A DNA stretch of 64,000 nucleotides from Nocardioides sp. Soil797 (lineage in GTDB: Bacteria > Actinomycetota > Actinomycetes > Propionibacteriales > Nocardioidaceae), in the NCBI GenBank assembly GCA_001429555.1, contig LMSR01000016.1, positions 3,384-67,383 on the forward strand, in the 5' to 3' direction. Shown in pieces: positions 51,649-61,655 of the stretch. Both the position numbers and the translations under genes were made by a program. Numbering within the stretch: position 1 is the first letter of the stretch; every line of letters begins with the position of its first letter. The notes below the pieces were generated by a model. The model saw only the letters and a list, made by a program, of their open reading frames with translations, did no database searches and was not told where the DNA came from.

Positions 51649-52437
51649 TCAGCCGGCGCGCAGCGCGGCAGCCGTCGCGGCATCAGCCGGCAGGAACGCC
51701 TCGACGGTGAGTTCGGCGACCGAGATGTCTACCGCGGTACCGAACGTGGTCACCGTGCTGATGAACGAGAGCTCACCGGTGCCGGTGCGCAGTCGCATGG
51801 GTACCGCGATCCGGCCGTCGGGTGCGGGATGCGAGATGCCACCCGGGTAGTCGAGCAGTTCGTCGTGCAACGCCTTGGTCGACTCCGAGCCGGTCACGGC
51901 GTACTCGCGCGCCAGCCGGTCGAGCAGGTGGCCACGCCACTCGGCGAGGTTGACGATCCGACTGCTCATGCCGTCGGGATGCAGGCTCAGGCGCAGGACG
52001 TTCACCGTCCCGGCCAGCAGCTCCGGCGCCACGCCGTCCAACAGAGGTGTCACGGCATCGTTGGCCTGCACCAGGTTCCAGTCGCGATCGACCACGAGCG
52101 CGGGGAATGGCTCGTATCCGGTGAGGATCAGGTCCAGGGCTTCGCGAATTGCCGACATGTCGTCGTCCTCGAGCGTGCGCTCGTCGTACGCCGGGGCGTA
52201 GCCGGCCGCCAGCAGCAGGGTGTTGCGTTCACGCAGGGGCACCTCGAGCTGGTCAGCGATGCGCAGCACCATGTCGCGGCTCGGCTTCGATCGCCCGGTC
52301 TCGACGAAGCTCAGGTGACGCGTGGAGATGCCGGACTCGCTCGACAACTCCAGCTGCGACCGGCGGCGACGCTGCCGCCAGTCCTTCAGGAGAACGCCGA
52401 CTCCGCCGGCCTCGGGACGCGCCTGGGTCATGGTCAT
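51649..52437 (-). CDS. XRE-family regulator with MmyB-like ligand-binding domain
   Basis: About 262 residues. The N-terminal helix-turn-helix (LLKDWRQRRRRSQLELSSESGISTRHLSFVETGRSKPSRDMV) is followed by the MmyB/MltR-type C-terminal domain (DLILTGYEPFPALVVDRDWNLVQANDAVTPLLDG), a PAS-like fold found in fatty-acid-sensing actinobacterial regulators. It is divergent from a small membrane protein; a dyad in between (52473-52489) is a candidate operator. Confidence 0.87.
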   Translation of the reverse strand: MTMTQARPEAGGVGVLLKDWRQRRRRSQLELSSESGISTRHLSFVETGRSKPSRDMVLRIADQLEVPLRERNTLLLAAGYAPAYDERTLEDDDMSAIREALDLILTGYEPFPALVVDRDWNLVQANDAVTPLLDGVAPELLAGTVNVLRLSLHPDGMSSRIVNLAEWRGHLLDRLAREYAVTGSESTKALHDELLDYPGGISHPAPDGRIAVPMRLRTGTGELSFISTVTTFGTAVDISVAELTVEAFLPADAATAAALRAG

Positions 52438-52472
52438 GTGCCTCATTGTGGTCGAGCGGGGTATCGGACTCC

Positions 52473-52489
52473 ATTACCTCCGAGGTCAT
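52473..52489. promoter_or_regulatory. Operator candidate between the XRE regulator and the small membrane protein
   Basis: A dyad centred on ACCTC-C-GAGGT with matching outer AT bases (one mismatched pair). A second perfect dyad, TCCGT-A-ACGGA, lies at 52500-52510. Both are in the intergenic region of the divergent pair. Confidence 0.45.
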
Positions 52490-52524
52490 CGACACCGCGT
52501 CCGTAACGGATGACGGTTGGGGAC

Positions 52525-52941
52525 ATGAACACACGAATCGAAACCCAGCCCCTGTCCACCTCGACCGCCGGTCGGTCCCTGATCTCCAAGGTGCTTCTGC
52601 TCGACGCCGGGGTCTCAGGACTCAACGGTGTCGCCTATCTCGCCGGTGCCACGGTGCTCGACGGGATTTTGGGCCCGTCGACGTCGACCCTCGAGCTGCT
52701 CGGGGGTTTCCTGCTCGTCTGGGCAGGAGTCCTGGCCTGGATCGGCACCCGTGACCCCGTGCCCACCGGGCTCGTCACTGACGTGGTGGTCGCCAACCTG
52801 CTGTGGGTGGCCGCATCGGTCGCGGTCGCCTTCGGGTTGCTCTCCCTGACCGGCACCGGCCTGGTCTGGTGCATCCTGCAGGCGCTCGTCGTCGCGGCCT
52901 TCGCCGCCGAGCAGTACGTCGTCCTGCGGAGCCGTCGCTGA
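52525..52941 (+). CDS. Small four-helix integral membrane protein
   Basis: A 138-residue product from ATG 52525 with four hydrophobic segments (ISKVLLLDAGVSGLNGVAYLAGA, LELLGGFLLVWAGVLAWIG, VTDVVVANLLWVAASVAVAFGLL, GLVWCILQALVVAAFAAEQ). No enzymatic motif. It is probably controlled by the divergent XRE regulator. I do not recognise its function. Confidence 0.7.
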   Translation: MNTRIETQPLSTSTAGRSLISKVLLLDAGVSGLNGVAYLAGATVLDGILGPSTSTLELLGGFLLVWAGVLAWIGTRDPVPTGLVTDVVVANLLWVAASVAVAFGLLSLTGTGLVWCILQALVVAAFAAEQYVVLRSRR

Positions 52942-53076
52942 TCGCCGTCAGACCTCGTGAAAGCCCTTCGCCGGGAAGTCGGCGGAGGGCAGTCGGCACC
53001 AGCCCGGAACCTTCCGGGTGATCCTCACTCGGATTGGGGCCACAATGGGTGTCAGCCAACGAGTCGGAGGGACGTC

Positions 53077-54288
53077 ATGCGCCAACGGGGGATGTTCGGG
53101 ATTGTCGCTGCACTGGTGCTCACCGGTCTTCCCGGTGGGGTCGCGATGACGACATCGGCAGCAGCCACGACGGTCCCTGCCTCGAAGGCAGTGGCGACTG
53201 CCCCGACGGGAGCGAGTGGGCCACTCCTGTTCCGACGGGGCAAGCTCACCACGCGCCCGGCGAGCCTGCCGAGCACCTCCGTGCCGGCGCGCAGACTGGC
53301 CTCGGCCAAGGTGGAGCAGGACATCGAGGACGAATACCTCAACGGCACCTTCGTGCTGCGGGCTGCGGCAACGTCCTCGACGTCGTCGTACCTCTTCGTG
53401 GGCTTCGGTCGCTGGAGTGGCGGCAGCTGCGGGGTGAGTGCCTACAACCTGACCCCGACCCTCGACGGGTCGGAGACGGCGGGCTTCACGATCAGTGGGA
53501 AGACCATCACCCTGCACGATTCCACCGATGGTCTTGAGAACACCAGCTTCGACTGTGCGGTTGCCCGCCTGATGCCGTCTCCTGATGCGGCCCCGTTCGA
53601 CCAGCTCGGCGGCCGACTTGTCGACGTTCGCGCCAGGCCCCGGCTGACGATGTCGAAGGTGCGCTTCCTGAGCAGGAACGTCAAGACCCTGAAGCTGGTA
53701 CCCGGGGTGTGGACCAAGGTGGAGCTCGAGGTCACCAACTCGGGCAACTGGCCGGCGAGCAAGGTGCGGGTGCGTGGCACCGGCAAGGCGATGAAGGTGC
53801 GCACGGCCAACTTCGGTCGGATCAACGACCCGGGAAGCTGGCGCGACAAGGTGGAGGTGAGGCTGGGCTCGCATCGGCGGACCAAGCTGAAACTGGTGGC
53901 GAGAAGTGCCGACGGTACGGCGGTGAGTCGCGTGGTGAAGGTGCGCGCCGTGAAGGCACCGGCGGCGCCGAAGCCTGGTTCCTATCGTGGCAAGGGCGGT
54001 CAGGTGAAGTTCCGGGTGAAGGGGCGCAAGATCACCAACTTCGGCATCCGGGCAAACGTGACCTGTGGCAGCTATCCGGACCTGCCGACCACGCGCGTGC
54101 AGGGATTCCCCATGCCGAATCACGCGATCCCGCGCAACGGAATCGTCGACTTCCGGGTGCGCCGCGACGGCATGGAGAGGAGCCTGCAGTTGAAGATCGT
54201 GGGCGGCCGGGTGAGCGCAGGCGACTTCCGGTTCAACTCCGGTGTGTGTCGCGCGCACACGACGTTCGCCGCCCGACGAGCGGGATGA
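53077..54288 (+). CDS. Secreted protein with a CARDB-like beta-sandwich domain, function unknown
   Basis: Starts at ATG 53077 after CGGAGGG. The Sec-type signal peptide (MRQRGMFGIVAALVLTGL, cleavage after about TSAAA) is followed by a mature part of about 370 residues. The middle (TLKLVPGVWTKVELEVTNSGNWPASKVRVR) reads like a CARDB/Ig-type adhesion domain. The C-terminal FRVKGRKITNFGIRANVTC is another beta domain with a Cys pair, and is very basic. It is possibly a cell-surface or matrix protein. Confidence 0.75.
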   Translation: MRQRGMFGIVAALVLTGLPGGVAMTTSAAATTVPASKAVATAPTGASGPLLFRRGKLTTRPASLPSTSVPARRLASAKVEQDIEDEYLNGTFVLRAAATSSTSSYLFVGFGRWSGGSCGVSAYNLTPTLDGSETAGFTISGKTITLHDSTDGLENTSFDCAVARLMPSPDAAPFDQLGGRLVDVRARPRLTMSKVRFLSRNVKTLKLVPGVWTKVELEVTNSGNWPASKVRVRGTGKAMKVRTANFGRINDPGSWRDKVEVRLGSHRRTKLKLVARSADGTAVSRVVKVRAVKAPAAPKPGSYRGKGGQVKFRVKGRKITNFGIRANVTCGSYPDLPTTRVQGFPMPNHAIPRNGIVDFRVRRDGMERSLQLKIVGGRVSAGDFRFNSGVCRAHTTFAARRAG

Positions 54289-54337
54289 GGGCAGGCGGAT
54301 TTCGGCCCCGCGGGGCTCTTCTAGTAATCTCTCCGGC

Positions 54338-54425
54338 GGTGGCGTGTCCGAGCGGCCGAAGGTGCTTCACTCGAAATGAAGTGTGGGGAAACCCACCGAG
54401 GGTTCAAATCCCTCCGCCACCGCCA
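54338..54425 (+). tRNA. tRNA-Ser (anticodon CGA), CCA encoded
   Basis: The acceptor stem GGTGGCG (54338-54344) pairs with CGCCACC (54415-54421), followed by G and an encoded CCA (54423-54425). The anticodon arm CTTCA-CTCGAAA-TGAAG gives anticodon CGA, reading UCG. A long variable arm (GTGTGGGGAAACCCAC region) is typical of class II serine tRNAs. The T-loop GGGTTCAAATCCC is intact. Confidence 0.97.
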
Positions 54426-54473
54426 GCACACCGAAGCCCCGTCCAGACGTCAGTCCGGGCGGGGCTTCGTGCT
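54425..54473 (+). terminator. Terminator after tRNA-Ser
   Basis: GAAGCCCCG (54433-54441) pairs with CGGGGCTTC (54460-54468), extended outward by AGCAC and GTGCT. It directly follows the tRNA 3' end. Confidence 0.85.
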
Positions 54474-54521
54474 GTCCCGGGGCTCATCTATGCTGACGCC
54501 CGAACCCCGTGGGAGGTGGGA

Positions 54522-55226
54522 ATGGTCTCGATCGAGCAGTTGCTGGCCGACGTCGCGACGGCGTACGCGCAGCTTGATCCGCCCACGTGGCCGGACCCGC
54601 ATCCGGATCTTTCCGAGCCGCGCGAGGAGGAGTACTCGCGCGTGAGCGACCCGGAGCGGTATCGCGTGGTGCACCTGCGTGCACGCGCCTGGGTCACCGT
54701 GCTCAAGGCTCGGGGCGCGAGGGTCGAGGACCCACATGCTGTCCCGACCGGCGCGGAGCGTGCGGTGCTTGTCGGGCCACCTCGCGGGGACGCACTGCCT
54801 CTCCTCCTCATCGAGGCCGAGGCCGAGATCGGTCCCGGCGAGTCGCAGGCGTCCCTCAGTGTCGCCGTCGCCGACGCGCGCCATGTGGTCGAGGAGCTTC
54901 CGCAGTGCGGCTGCGATGCCTGCGACGACGGCTCCGAGCATCTGCTGGAGGCCATCGACGAGGCGATCCTCTCCGTGGTCGGCGGCACCTTCGTGATGCT
55001 GCAGGGCGACGGGTGGCAGGCGCAGCTGCACGACCTGGGCGAGAGCTCCACCAACACCGACCACGACAAGGCGATGCAGATCTGCCACCGGCTGGCGACG
55101 GGCCAGTCAGTGGCCCTGCGCGAGGACACCGACACCCTGGTGGGCCACAGCTGGTTCCGCCCGGCAGAGTCGGCGCACGACGTGAACTTGGCCGTTCCGC
55201 CTCCGGAACCCACTCCGCCTCGCTAG
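54522..55226 (+). CDS. DUF6226-like protein of unknown function
   Basis: A 234-residue soluble acidic protein (MVSIEQLLADVATAYAQLDPPTWP, later CGCDACDDGSEHLLEAIDEAI and GWQAQLHDLGESS). ATG 54522 follows GGGAGGTGGG. The CGCDAC pair may bind a metal. The layout resembles actinobacterial DUF6226 proteins. No catalytic role is assignable. Confidence 0.7.
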   Translation: MVSIEQLLADVATAYAQLDPPTWPDPHPDLSEPREEEYSRVSDPERYRVVHLRARAWVTVLKARGARVEDPHAVPTGAERAVLVGPPRGDALPLLLIEAEAEIGPGESQASLSVAVADARHVVEELPQCGCDACDDGSEHLLEAIDEAILSVVGGTFVMLQGDGWQAQLHDLGESSTNTDHDKAMQICHRLATGQSVALREDTDTLVGHSWFRPAESAHDVNLAVPPPEPTPPR

Positions 55227-55278
55227 TCTGCGAGCGCCGGACGGGAGTCCGTGCCGTCGGAATCTGGAGGGGTGAGCG

Positions 55279-56463
55279 ATGGTCGGCTCTCATCGCATGC
55301 GCCGCAGGCTGTTGGCCTGGGGCACCGCGGCGCTGCTCGCGGCCACCCTGTTCAGCTCACCGATCGGCCAGGCTGCCTCGAGCAAGGACGACGGCGTACA
55401 CATCGGGACGCCGTCGACCGAGGTCTGGCAGGCCCCCGAGGCAGCCCACGGCAAGAACCCGACAAACCCGTTGGCAGGCCGCGTGTGGGGCGTCTACCAG
55501 GGACTCCAGGACCAGGTGTGGGCGCCGTACCGTGCAGCGAAGGGGGCCGAGAAGACGGCCATCGGCCGCATCGCCCTGCGACCCCGCACCAAGTGGTACG
55601 GCGGGTGGCTGGCACCGACTCAGATCGACGACAAGGTGCGTGACTACATCCGCTCCTCCCAGGCAGGTGACGACGAAGCGCTCGTGCAGTTGGCGGTCTT
55701 CCGGATGCGGCCCTGGGGCGGCGAGGCCTGCCGGCGGGTGCCCACCACGAAGGAACGGAAGGGGTACCGCAGGTGGATGCGGTCCCTGGCCGAAGGCATC
55801 GGCGACGCGCACACCCTGGTGGTGATGCAACCGGACGGCCCCTTCCTGTGGTGTGTGCCTGACCAGGCAATGACCCGGCGACTGCTCACCTATGGCACCA
55901 AGTTGCTGAGCGCGTTGCCGAACACCAGCGTCTACATCGACGCAGGAGCTGCCGACTGGTGCGGGAACGGCAGCGGCAACGACCCGGAGACGTGTGCCCG
56001 GATCCTGGAATACACCGGCGTCCAGTTCGCCCGCGGCTTCGCCCTCGACTCGACGCACTACACCGGCCCCTCCGACAACATCCGTCACGGGACCAAGATC
56101 GTGAAGATCCTGCGCCGCGACGGCTTCGGCGACAAGCACTTCATCATCGACACCGCCAAGTCGGGTACGCCGACGAACTGGCGCGACATGATCCCGTCGG
56201 TGCCCGGAGGCATCAACGACAACGCCCGCACCTGCACCTCGCCGACGATGACGCGCTGCGTGACCCTCGGGATCCCACCCACCGCCCGCCCCGGCGTGGC
56301 CACCTGGCAACTGCCGGCCCGGGACCGGGCCAAGGCCCGCAAGTGGGTGGACGGGTTCGTGTGGTTCGGCCGGCCGTGGCTCTACAACCAGGCGGACCCG
56401 TTCGTGAAGCAGCGTGCCCTGGACATGGACCGGTCCACCAAGTACCCCGCGCCACTGCCCTGA
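55279..56463 (+). CDS. Secreted glycoside hydrolase family 6 protein (cellulase/cellobiohydrolase type)
   Basis: A signal peptide (RRRLLAWGTAALLAATLFSSPIGQAAS) leads into a GH6 domain: KWYGGWLAPTQIDDKVRDYI, FRMRPWGGEACRRVP, YIDAGAADWCG with the family's active-site Asp region, and FVWFGRPWLYNQADP at the end. GH6 enzymes hydrolyse beta-1,4-glucan with inversion. There is no carbohydrate-binding module, and the Asp of the usual DCAA segment is not evident, so specificity may differ. Confidence 0.83.
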   Translation: MVGSHRMRRRLLAWGTAALLAATLFSSPIGQAASSKDDGVHIGTPSTEVWQAPEAAHGKNPTNPLAGRVWGVYQGLQDQVWAPYRAAKGAEKTAIGRIALRPRTKWYGGWLAPTQIDDKVRDYIRSSQAGDDEALVQLAVFRMRPWGGEACRRVPTTKERKGYRRWMRSLAEGIGDAHTLVVMQPDGPFLWCVPDQAMTRRLLTYGTKLLSALPNTSVYIDAGAADWCGNGSGNDPETCARILEYTGVQFARGFALDSTHYTGPSDNIRHGTKIVKILRRDGFGDKHFIIDTAKSGTPTNWRDMIPSVPGGINDNARTCTSPTMTRCVTLGIPPTARPGVATWQLPARDRAKARKWVDGFVWFGRPWLYNQADPFVKQRALDMDRSTKYPAPLP

Positions 56464-56503
56464 CGCGCACCGTGGACCACCCCTCGGCGTACCGCGGACG
56501 CCG

Positions 56504-58432
56504 TCACCTTCCGGCAGGCACGCTCCCCGACGCCACCGGCAGGTCGACGTACGACGACGAGACGGCGTTGGTCTGGATGTCGTAGACCCCGCCCAGGGAA
56601 CCCAGCAACCGGAAGGGCGAGGTGAGCAGGTGGGGCGTGTCGCCGCTCTGCACCAGCAGTCGGACCCGGTGGCCGGCCGGAACGCTCGAGAAGATCGGTC
56701 GGATCTCGATGTCGTAGCGGGTCACCTTGCCGACCGGCACCGGCTTCTCGGCCGCCTTGGTGTGCGGGTGGTAGGGCAGCGCGTAGCCGTCGCGGATCGA
56801 GGACCAGCTGCGGCCGGGGGTGATCGCGCGCGCAGTGCCGAGCAGGGCCCCTGAGGACAGGTCGGTCACGGTGCCGTCGGGTGCCACGTCCTGCAGGGTC
56901 ACCACGAACATCGTCTGGGAGCGCGTCGACTTGGCCTTCAGGGTGACGCCGACCGGCCCGGCGAGGCGCAGGTCCCGGGTCAGAGCACCCGTGTCGAAGG
57001 CAAGGTCGCCGGGTTGTGGCGCGCTCAGCTCCTTGACCTTCGAGCACTGGGCGTAGAGGTCGCGCGCCAATCCGGCGGTCCACTGCACGATGGCGCGCTG
57101 GCAGGCCAGGGAGACCGGCTTGTAGATCATCCGCGACGAGCCGGTGCTCGCCGTCGGCTTCGGCGCGGCCAGCTTCTTGCCCGGCTGGAGATGCAGGCGC
57201 TGGTAGCGAGTCGTCTCGGCCGGATAGCGTGCCACGTCGTACGACGCCCCGCCGGGTTCCTGCACGTGGAACGGCTTCCGGGTGTCGGTGATGTCGTTGT
57301 CGACGCCCTTGAGCCAGTGGTCGAACCAGGCCAGCTGGATGGCGTCGAGATTGACGGTGCTGCCCTGGTTGCCGTGGTCCCACGGGCCGGTGAGCAGTTG
57401 ATAGCGCGGTGTGACCGGCTGGGTGCGGTTCATCGGTTTCCACACCGACCGACCGGCCCACGCATTCTGCAATCCGCTGTAGAGCAAGGGCTCCCCGCGC
57501 TGGAAGACGTCGTACTGCCCGCCGACGAGATAGGCCGGCACACCGTTGGCGACGACCTCGTCCAGCACGTTCTGCGGTGCGCGCTCCTGCCAGTAGGGGC
57601 CGTCGTACACCCGACCGTTCTCGAGGACGGCGTCGAGCCCGGTGGTGAGCTCGAAGGGAATCCCGGCGAGCCCGTGCTGGAGCGACAGCTTGAGGGCGTC
57701 GATCGGGTCGGCCGATCGCTCCGCGAACGGCGTGAGCGTGCGCAACCCGAAGTAGCCGGCGATCAGCCCCAGGCTCGAGGTCATGTTGACGATGCCACCG
57801 GCCACGAAGAGGTCGCGGTAGGGGTCGGAGGCGGTGGCGATCGGGAAGATCGCCTTGAGCGGCGAGTTCTTGCCGACCGCGGCCGCGGTGAAGATCTGGT
57901 CGATGCCGAGGTAGGAGCCGCCGAGCAGGCCGACCTTGCCGTTGCTGCCCTCGAGCCTCGCCGACCAGCGGACCATCTCGGCGCCGTCGAGACCTTCGCT
58001 CCTGCCGAACAGCATGGACTGGCCCTCGGACCCGCCGGTGCCGGCCACGTCGACGATCACGCCGATGTAGCCACGCTGGACCAGGTAGGGGTTCATCGCG
58101 CCGAGGCCGGAGTTGCCGACGCTCTTGCCGTACGGCGTCTGGACCAGGATCACCGGGAACCTGCCGGGTGCAACCTCGTTGGTGCCCTTGATCGCCGGGC
58201 GGTGGATGTCGGCGCGCAGGACCCGTCCGTCGCGCATCGTGATCGGCACGTCGTGCTCGACCACCACGTCGTACTTCGCCGGCTGCGCGTCGGTCGCGCC
58301 GGTCGCGCCGGTCGCTGCTGCTGGGGCAGCCACCCGTACGTCGACCGCTGAGGCCGCACTCGGCGCGAGCAGGCCGAGTCCCAGCAGCAGGGAGGTGAGC
58401 AGGGCGAGCAGCGACTTCGTCGAGTGGGTCAT
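56504..58432 (-). CDS. Secreted CocE/NonD (S15, X-Pro dipeptidyl-peptidase-like) hydrolase
   Basis: A 642-residue protein. Signal peptide (STKSLLALLTSLLLGLGLLAPSAASA), then an alpha/beta-hydrolase: VDVAGTGGSEGQ, the nucleophile elbow GGSYLG with Ser173, and QLAWFDHWLKGVDN plus WDHGNQG with the likely catalytic His. The C-terminal part is the beta-sandwich domain of the S15 family. It cleaves acyl or peptide bonds outside the cell. GGAGGA precedes the ATG. It is divergent from a TetR regulator that likely controls it. Confidence 0.88.
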   Translation of the reverse strand: MTHSTKSLLALLTSLLLGLGLLAPSAASAVDVRVAAPAAATGATGATDAQPAKYDVVVEHDVPITMRDGRVLRADIHRPAIKGTNEVAPGRFPVILVQTPYGKSVGNSGLGAMNPYLVQRGYIGVIVDVAGTGGSEGQSMLFGRSEGLDGAEMVRWSARLEGSNGKVGLLGGSYLGIDQIFTAAAVGKNSPLKAIFPIATASDPYRDLFVAGGIVNMTSSLGLIAGYFGLRTLTPFAERSADPIDALKLSLQHGLAGIPFELTTGLDAVLENGRVYDGPYWQERAPQNVLDEVVANGVPAYLVGGQYDVFQRGEPLLYSGLQNAWAGRSVWKPMNRTQPVTPRYQLLTGPWDHGNQGSTVNLDAIQLAWFDHWLKGVDNDITDTRKPFHVQEPGGASYDVARYPAETTRYQRLHLQPGKKLAAPKPTASTGSSRMIYKPVSLACQRAIVQWTAGLARDLYAQCSKVKELSAPQPGDLAFDTGALTRDLRLAGPVGVTLKAKSTRSQTMFVVTLQDVAPDGTVTDLSSGALLGTARAITPGRSWSSIRDGYALPYHPHTKAAEKPVPVGKVTRYDIEIRPIFSSVPAGHRVRLLVQSGDTPHLLTSPFRLLGSLGGVYDIQTNAVSSSYVDLPVASGSVPAGR

Positions 58433-58457
58433 CGGTTCCTCCGAGGCGACCATGAGT

Positions 58458-58481
58458 AAACTTGGACGAACGTACAACTTT
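58458..58481. promoter_or_regulatory. TetR-type operator candidate
   Basis: An imperfect 24-bp dyad: left arm AAACTTGGACG (58458-58468), AA centre, right arm CGTACAACTTT (58471-58481), with 9 of 11 pairs complementary. It lies in the 72-bp gap between the hydrolase and tetR genes, where it could repress both. Confidence 0.55.
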
Positions 58482-58504
58482 CCTGACGACAGGACAATGG
58501 CCGG

Positions 58505-59188
58505 ATGAGCACCAGCCAGCCGCGCGCCCGGCTCAGCCAGGAGCGCAGCCGCCTGCGCCGCGACGCACTCCTCGACGCCACCATCGAGCTGTTCGCCGAG
58601 GGCGGGTCGCGTGCGGTCACCCACCGCGCGGTCGCGACACGGGCCGGCCTTCCGGCCGCCACCCCCGGCTACTACTTCGACTCGGTGGGCGACCTGCTCA
58701 CCACCGCCCTCACCCGGCACGTCGAGACCTGGATCGCGGACATGACCGAGATGGCCGAGCTGTCCCTCGGCCTCCACATCGACCTCGACGACGCCCGCGG
58801 CCTCGTCACGATGGCGTTCGGTGAGCGTGACCTGGAAACCGTGCACCTGCAGCTGTCGACGTTCCTCGCGGTCAGCAGTGACCCCGACCTGCAGCCCCTG
58901 GCCGCCCGCGCCCTCGAGGCGATCGAGCAGCTGGCCGCGCGGATGCTGGCCACCGTCGGCATCGCCGGGGCGCCGGACGTGGCCGAGGCGCTGGTGCACC
59001 TGGTGATCGGCTCCGCGGCCAGCCGACTCGCGGGGTTGCACGACGAGGAGCACACCGCCGACGTGCTCTTCGACGGCGTACGCCGACTGGTGGCGACCGC
59101 GACCATGGAGCCGCAGGCGATCACCGATGCCATCCCCAAGGTCGCCCCCGGGGGAGTAGTCGGATCGTCGCTGACGCGTCCCGGATAG
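58505..59188 (+). CDS. TetR-family transcriptional regulator
   Basis: A 227-residue TetR: helix-turn-helix DALLDATIELFAEGGSRAVTHRAVATRAGLPAATPGYYFDSVGDLL (residues about 20-65) with a helical ligand domain behind it. It is divergent from the CocE-type hydrolase. The dyad at 58458-58481 is the probable target. The ligand is not predictable. Confidence 0.9.
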   Translation: MSTSQPRARLSQERSRLRRDALLDATIELFAEGGSRAVTHRAVATRAGLPAATPGYYFDSVGDLLTTALTRHVETWIADMTEMAELSLGLHIDLDDARGLVTMAFGERDLETVHLQLSTFLAVSSDPDLQPLAARALEAIEQLAARMLATVGIAGAPDVAEALVHLVIGSAASRLAGLHDEEHTADVLFDGVRRLVATATMEPQAITDAIPKVAPGGVVGSSLTRPG

Positions 59189-59191
59189 GCT
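59186..59191 (+). promoter_or_regulatory. -10 TAGGCT, leaderless MoxR gene
   Basis: TAGGCT overlaps the tetR stop and ends seven bases before the GTG at 59199, suggesting a leaderless transcript with its own promoter. Confidence 0.5.
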
Positions 59192-59198
59192 CGCTCGG

Positions 59199-60088
<890 letters not shown>

Positions 60089-60092
<4 letters not shown>

Positions 60093-61471
60093 GCCTGGTC
60101 GATCGGCATGTCGAGTTCGTCGAGGCACTGCGCACGGCCGGCATCCCGGTCTCGCTCGCCGAAGACATCGACGCCGCCCGGGCGACCACCGCACTGCCGT
60201 GGGGCGATCGCGAGACCATCCGTACGGCGTACGCCGCCACGCTGGTCAAGCGGGCCGGCCACCGGCAACCATTCGACGAGCTCTTCGACCTCTACTTCCC
60301 GGCACTGACCGGCGACATCCGAGCGGCCGGCCTCGATGACCCGGCGGAGCCGGACGAGGTCGACGCCGGCCCCCGTGACACCGGTGAGGCACTCAACACC
60401 TTGCGTGATGAGCTGGCCGACGTGATGACCGAGGGGGACCCGCAGGCCCTGCGGGACCTCGCGATCGATGCCCTGGGGCGCTTCGGCGCGATGCCCGGTC
60501 GCGGCCCGGGCCTGTCGTCGTGGAGTGCCTACCAGGCCCTCAAGCGGGTGGCGCCCGAGGAGCTCGTCGACCGGATCGTCGCCGGGTTGCTGGCCCAGGG
60601 CGACGACCGGGCCACCGCGCAGCGGCGGGCGCTGGCCCAGGTGGACCGCTTCACCCGGCACGTCGAGCAGGACGCCCTGCGCCGGATCGCTGAGGAGAAG
60701 GGGGCCCGTCACGTCGCCGAGTCGACCCTGCGCCCGACGATCGACAACCTCAACTTCCTGAGCGCCCGCAAGAGCGACCTCGAGGCGATGCGGCGCGAGA
60801 TCCAGCCCCTCGCCCGACGTCTGGCCACCCGGCTCACCAAGGAGCAGCATGCGCGCCGGCGCGGACCGCTCGACTTCCGGCGTACCGTCCGTGCCTCCAT
60901 CTCCACCGGCGGCGTGCCGATCACCACGCACCACCGACCCAAGCGCCCCCACCGCAGCGAGCTCGTCGTGCTCTGCGACGTGAGTGGTTCGGTGGCCAAC
61001 TTCGCCCAGTTCACGCTGCTGCTGGTCTTCGCGCTGCGCGACCAGTTCACCAAGGTGCGGGCGTTCACGTTCATCGACAACATCCACGAGGTCACCCACC
61101 ACTTCACGCCGGGCGCCGACGTGGTCGACGTGATGACCAACCTGGCCGCCGAGACCAGCCACGCGGCCCTGTGGGGGCGCACCAACTACGGCCGCGCGTT
61201 CCGAAGGTTCACCGAGGAGCACCCCGACGCACTGGGCCCGAAGACGTCGTTGCTGGTCCTGGGCGATGCACGGTCCAACTACAGCGACCTCGAGATCGAT
61301 GTCTTCCGCGCGATGGTCGACGAGTGCAAGCGCACCTACTGGCTCAACCCGGAGCATGCGCGCAACTGGGGCAACGGCGACAGCGCCGCTCCGACGTACG
61401 CCGAGATCGCGCCGATGCTGGAATGCCGCAACATCACCCAGCTCGGCGAGTTCGTGCACGACCTCGTCTGA
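60089..61471 (+). CDS. VWA domain protein (CoxE-like), MoxR partner
   Basis: A 460-residue protein. The N-terminal helical half includes LSAEDIDAARATTAL-like segments, and the C-terminal VWA domain has the MIDAS motif VLCDVSGSVANF (Asp297-x-Ser-x-Ser), TFIDNIHEVTHHF, and WGRTNYGRAF for the threonine ligand. It belongs to the CoxE family, which in CO dehydrogenase loci forms a MoxR-VWA complex for cofactor maturation. Coupled translation indicates a stoichiometric pair. Confidence 0.88.
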
Positions 61472-61653
61472 CCACGAACTGGCAATCGTTGCTGCGCGAA
61501 CCTGCAATTCTTGCTGCGCGAACCTGCAGTTGCTGTTGCGCGAACCTGCGATTCTTGATGCCGAGACCGTCACCGATCAATGGCCGCATCAACCATTGCC
61601 GGCTCGGCCGTCAAGAAATGCCAGATCGCGCATCAATAATCGACGGGTCGCGC
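61472..61653. repeat. Inverted array of 22-nt repeat units between convergent genes
   Basis: Four direct units start at 61472, 61494, 61516 and 61538 (consensus GCGCGAACCTGCRATTCTTG), and two inverted units lie at 61610-61631 and 61632-61653. In the centre, GCCGAG pairs with CTCGGC and CAATGG with CCATTG. The block fills the whole gap from one stop codon to the other (61469-61471, 61656), can form a very large hairpin, and shares its unit with 12608-12673. It probably serves as a two-way terminator. Confidence 0.8.
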
Positions 61654-61655
61654 AG

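Noticed and set aside
61472..61653. Possible CRISPR array or attachment site
   Set aside because: Units are contiguous 22-mers with both orientations, no spacers, no integrase nearby.
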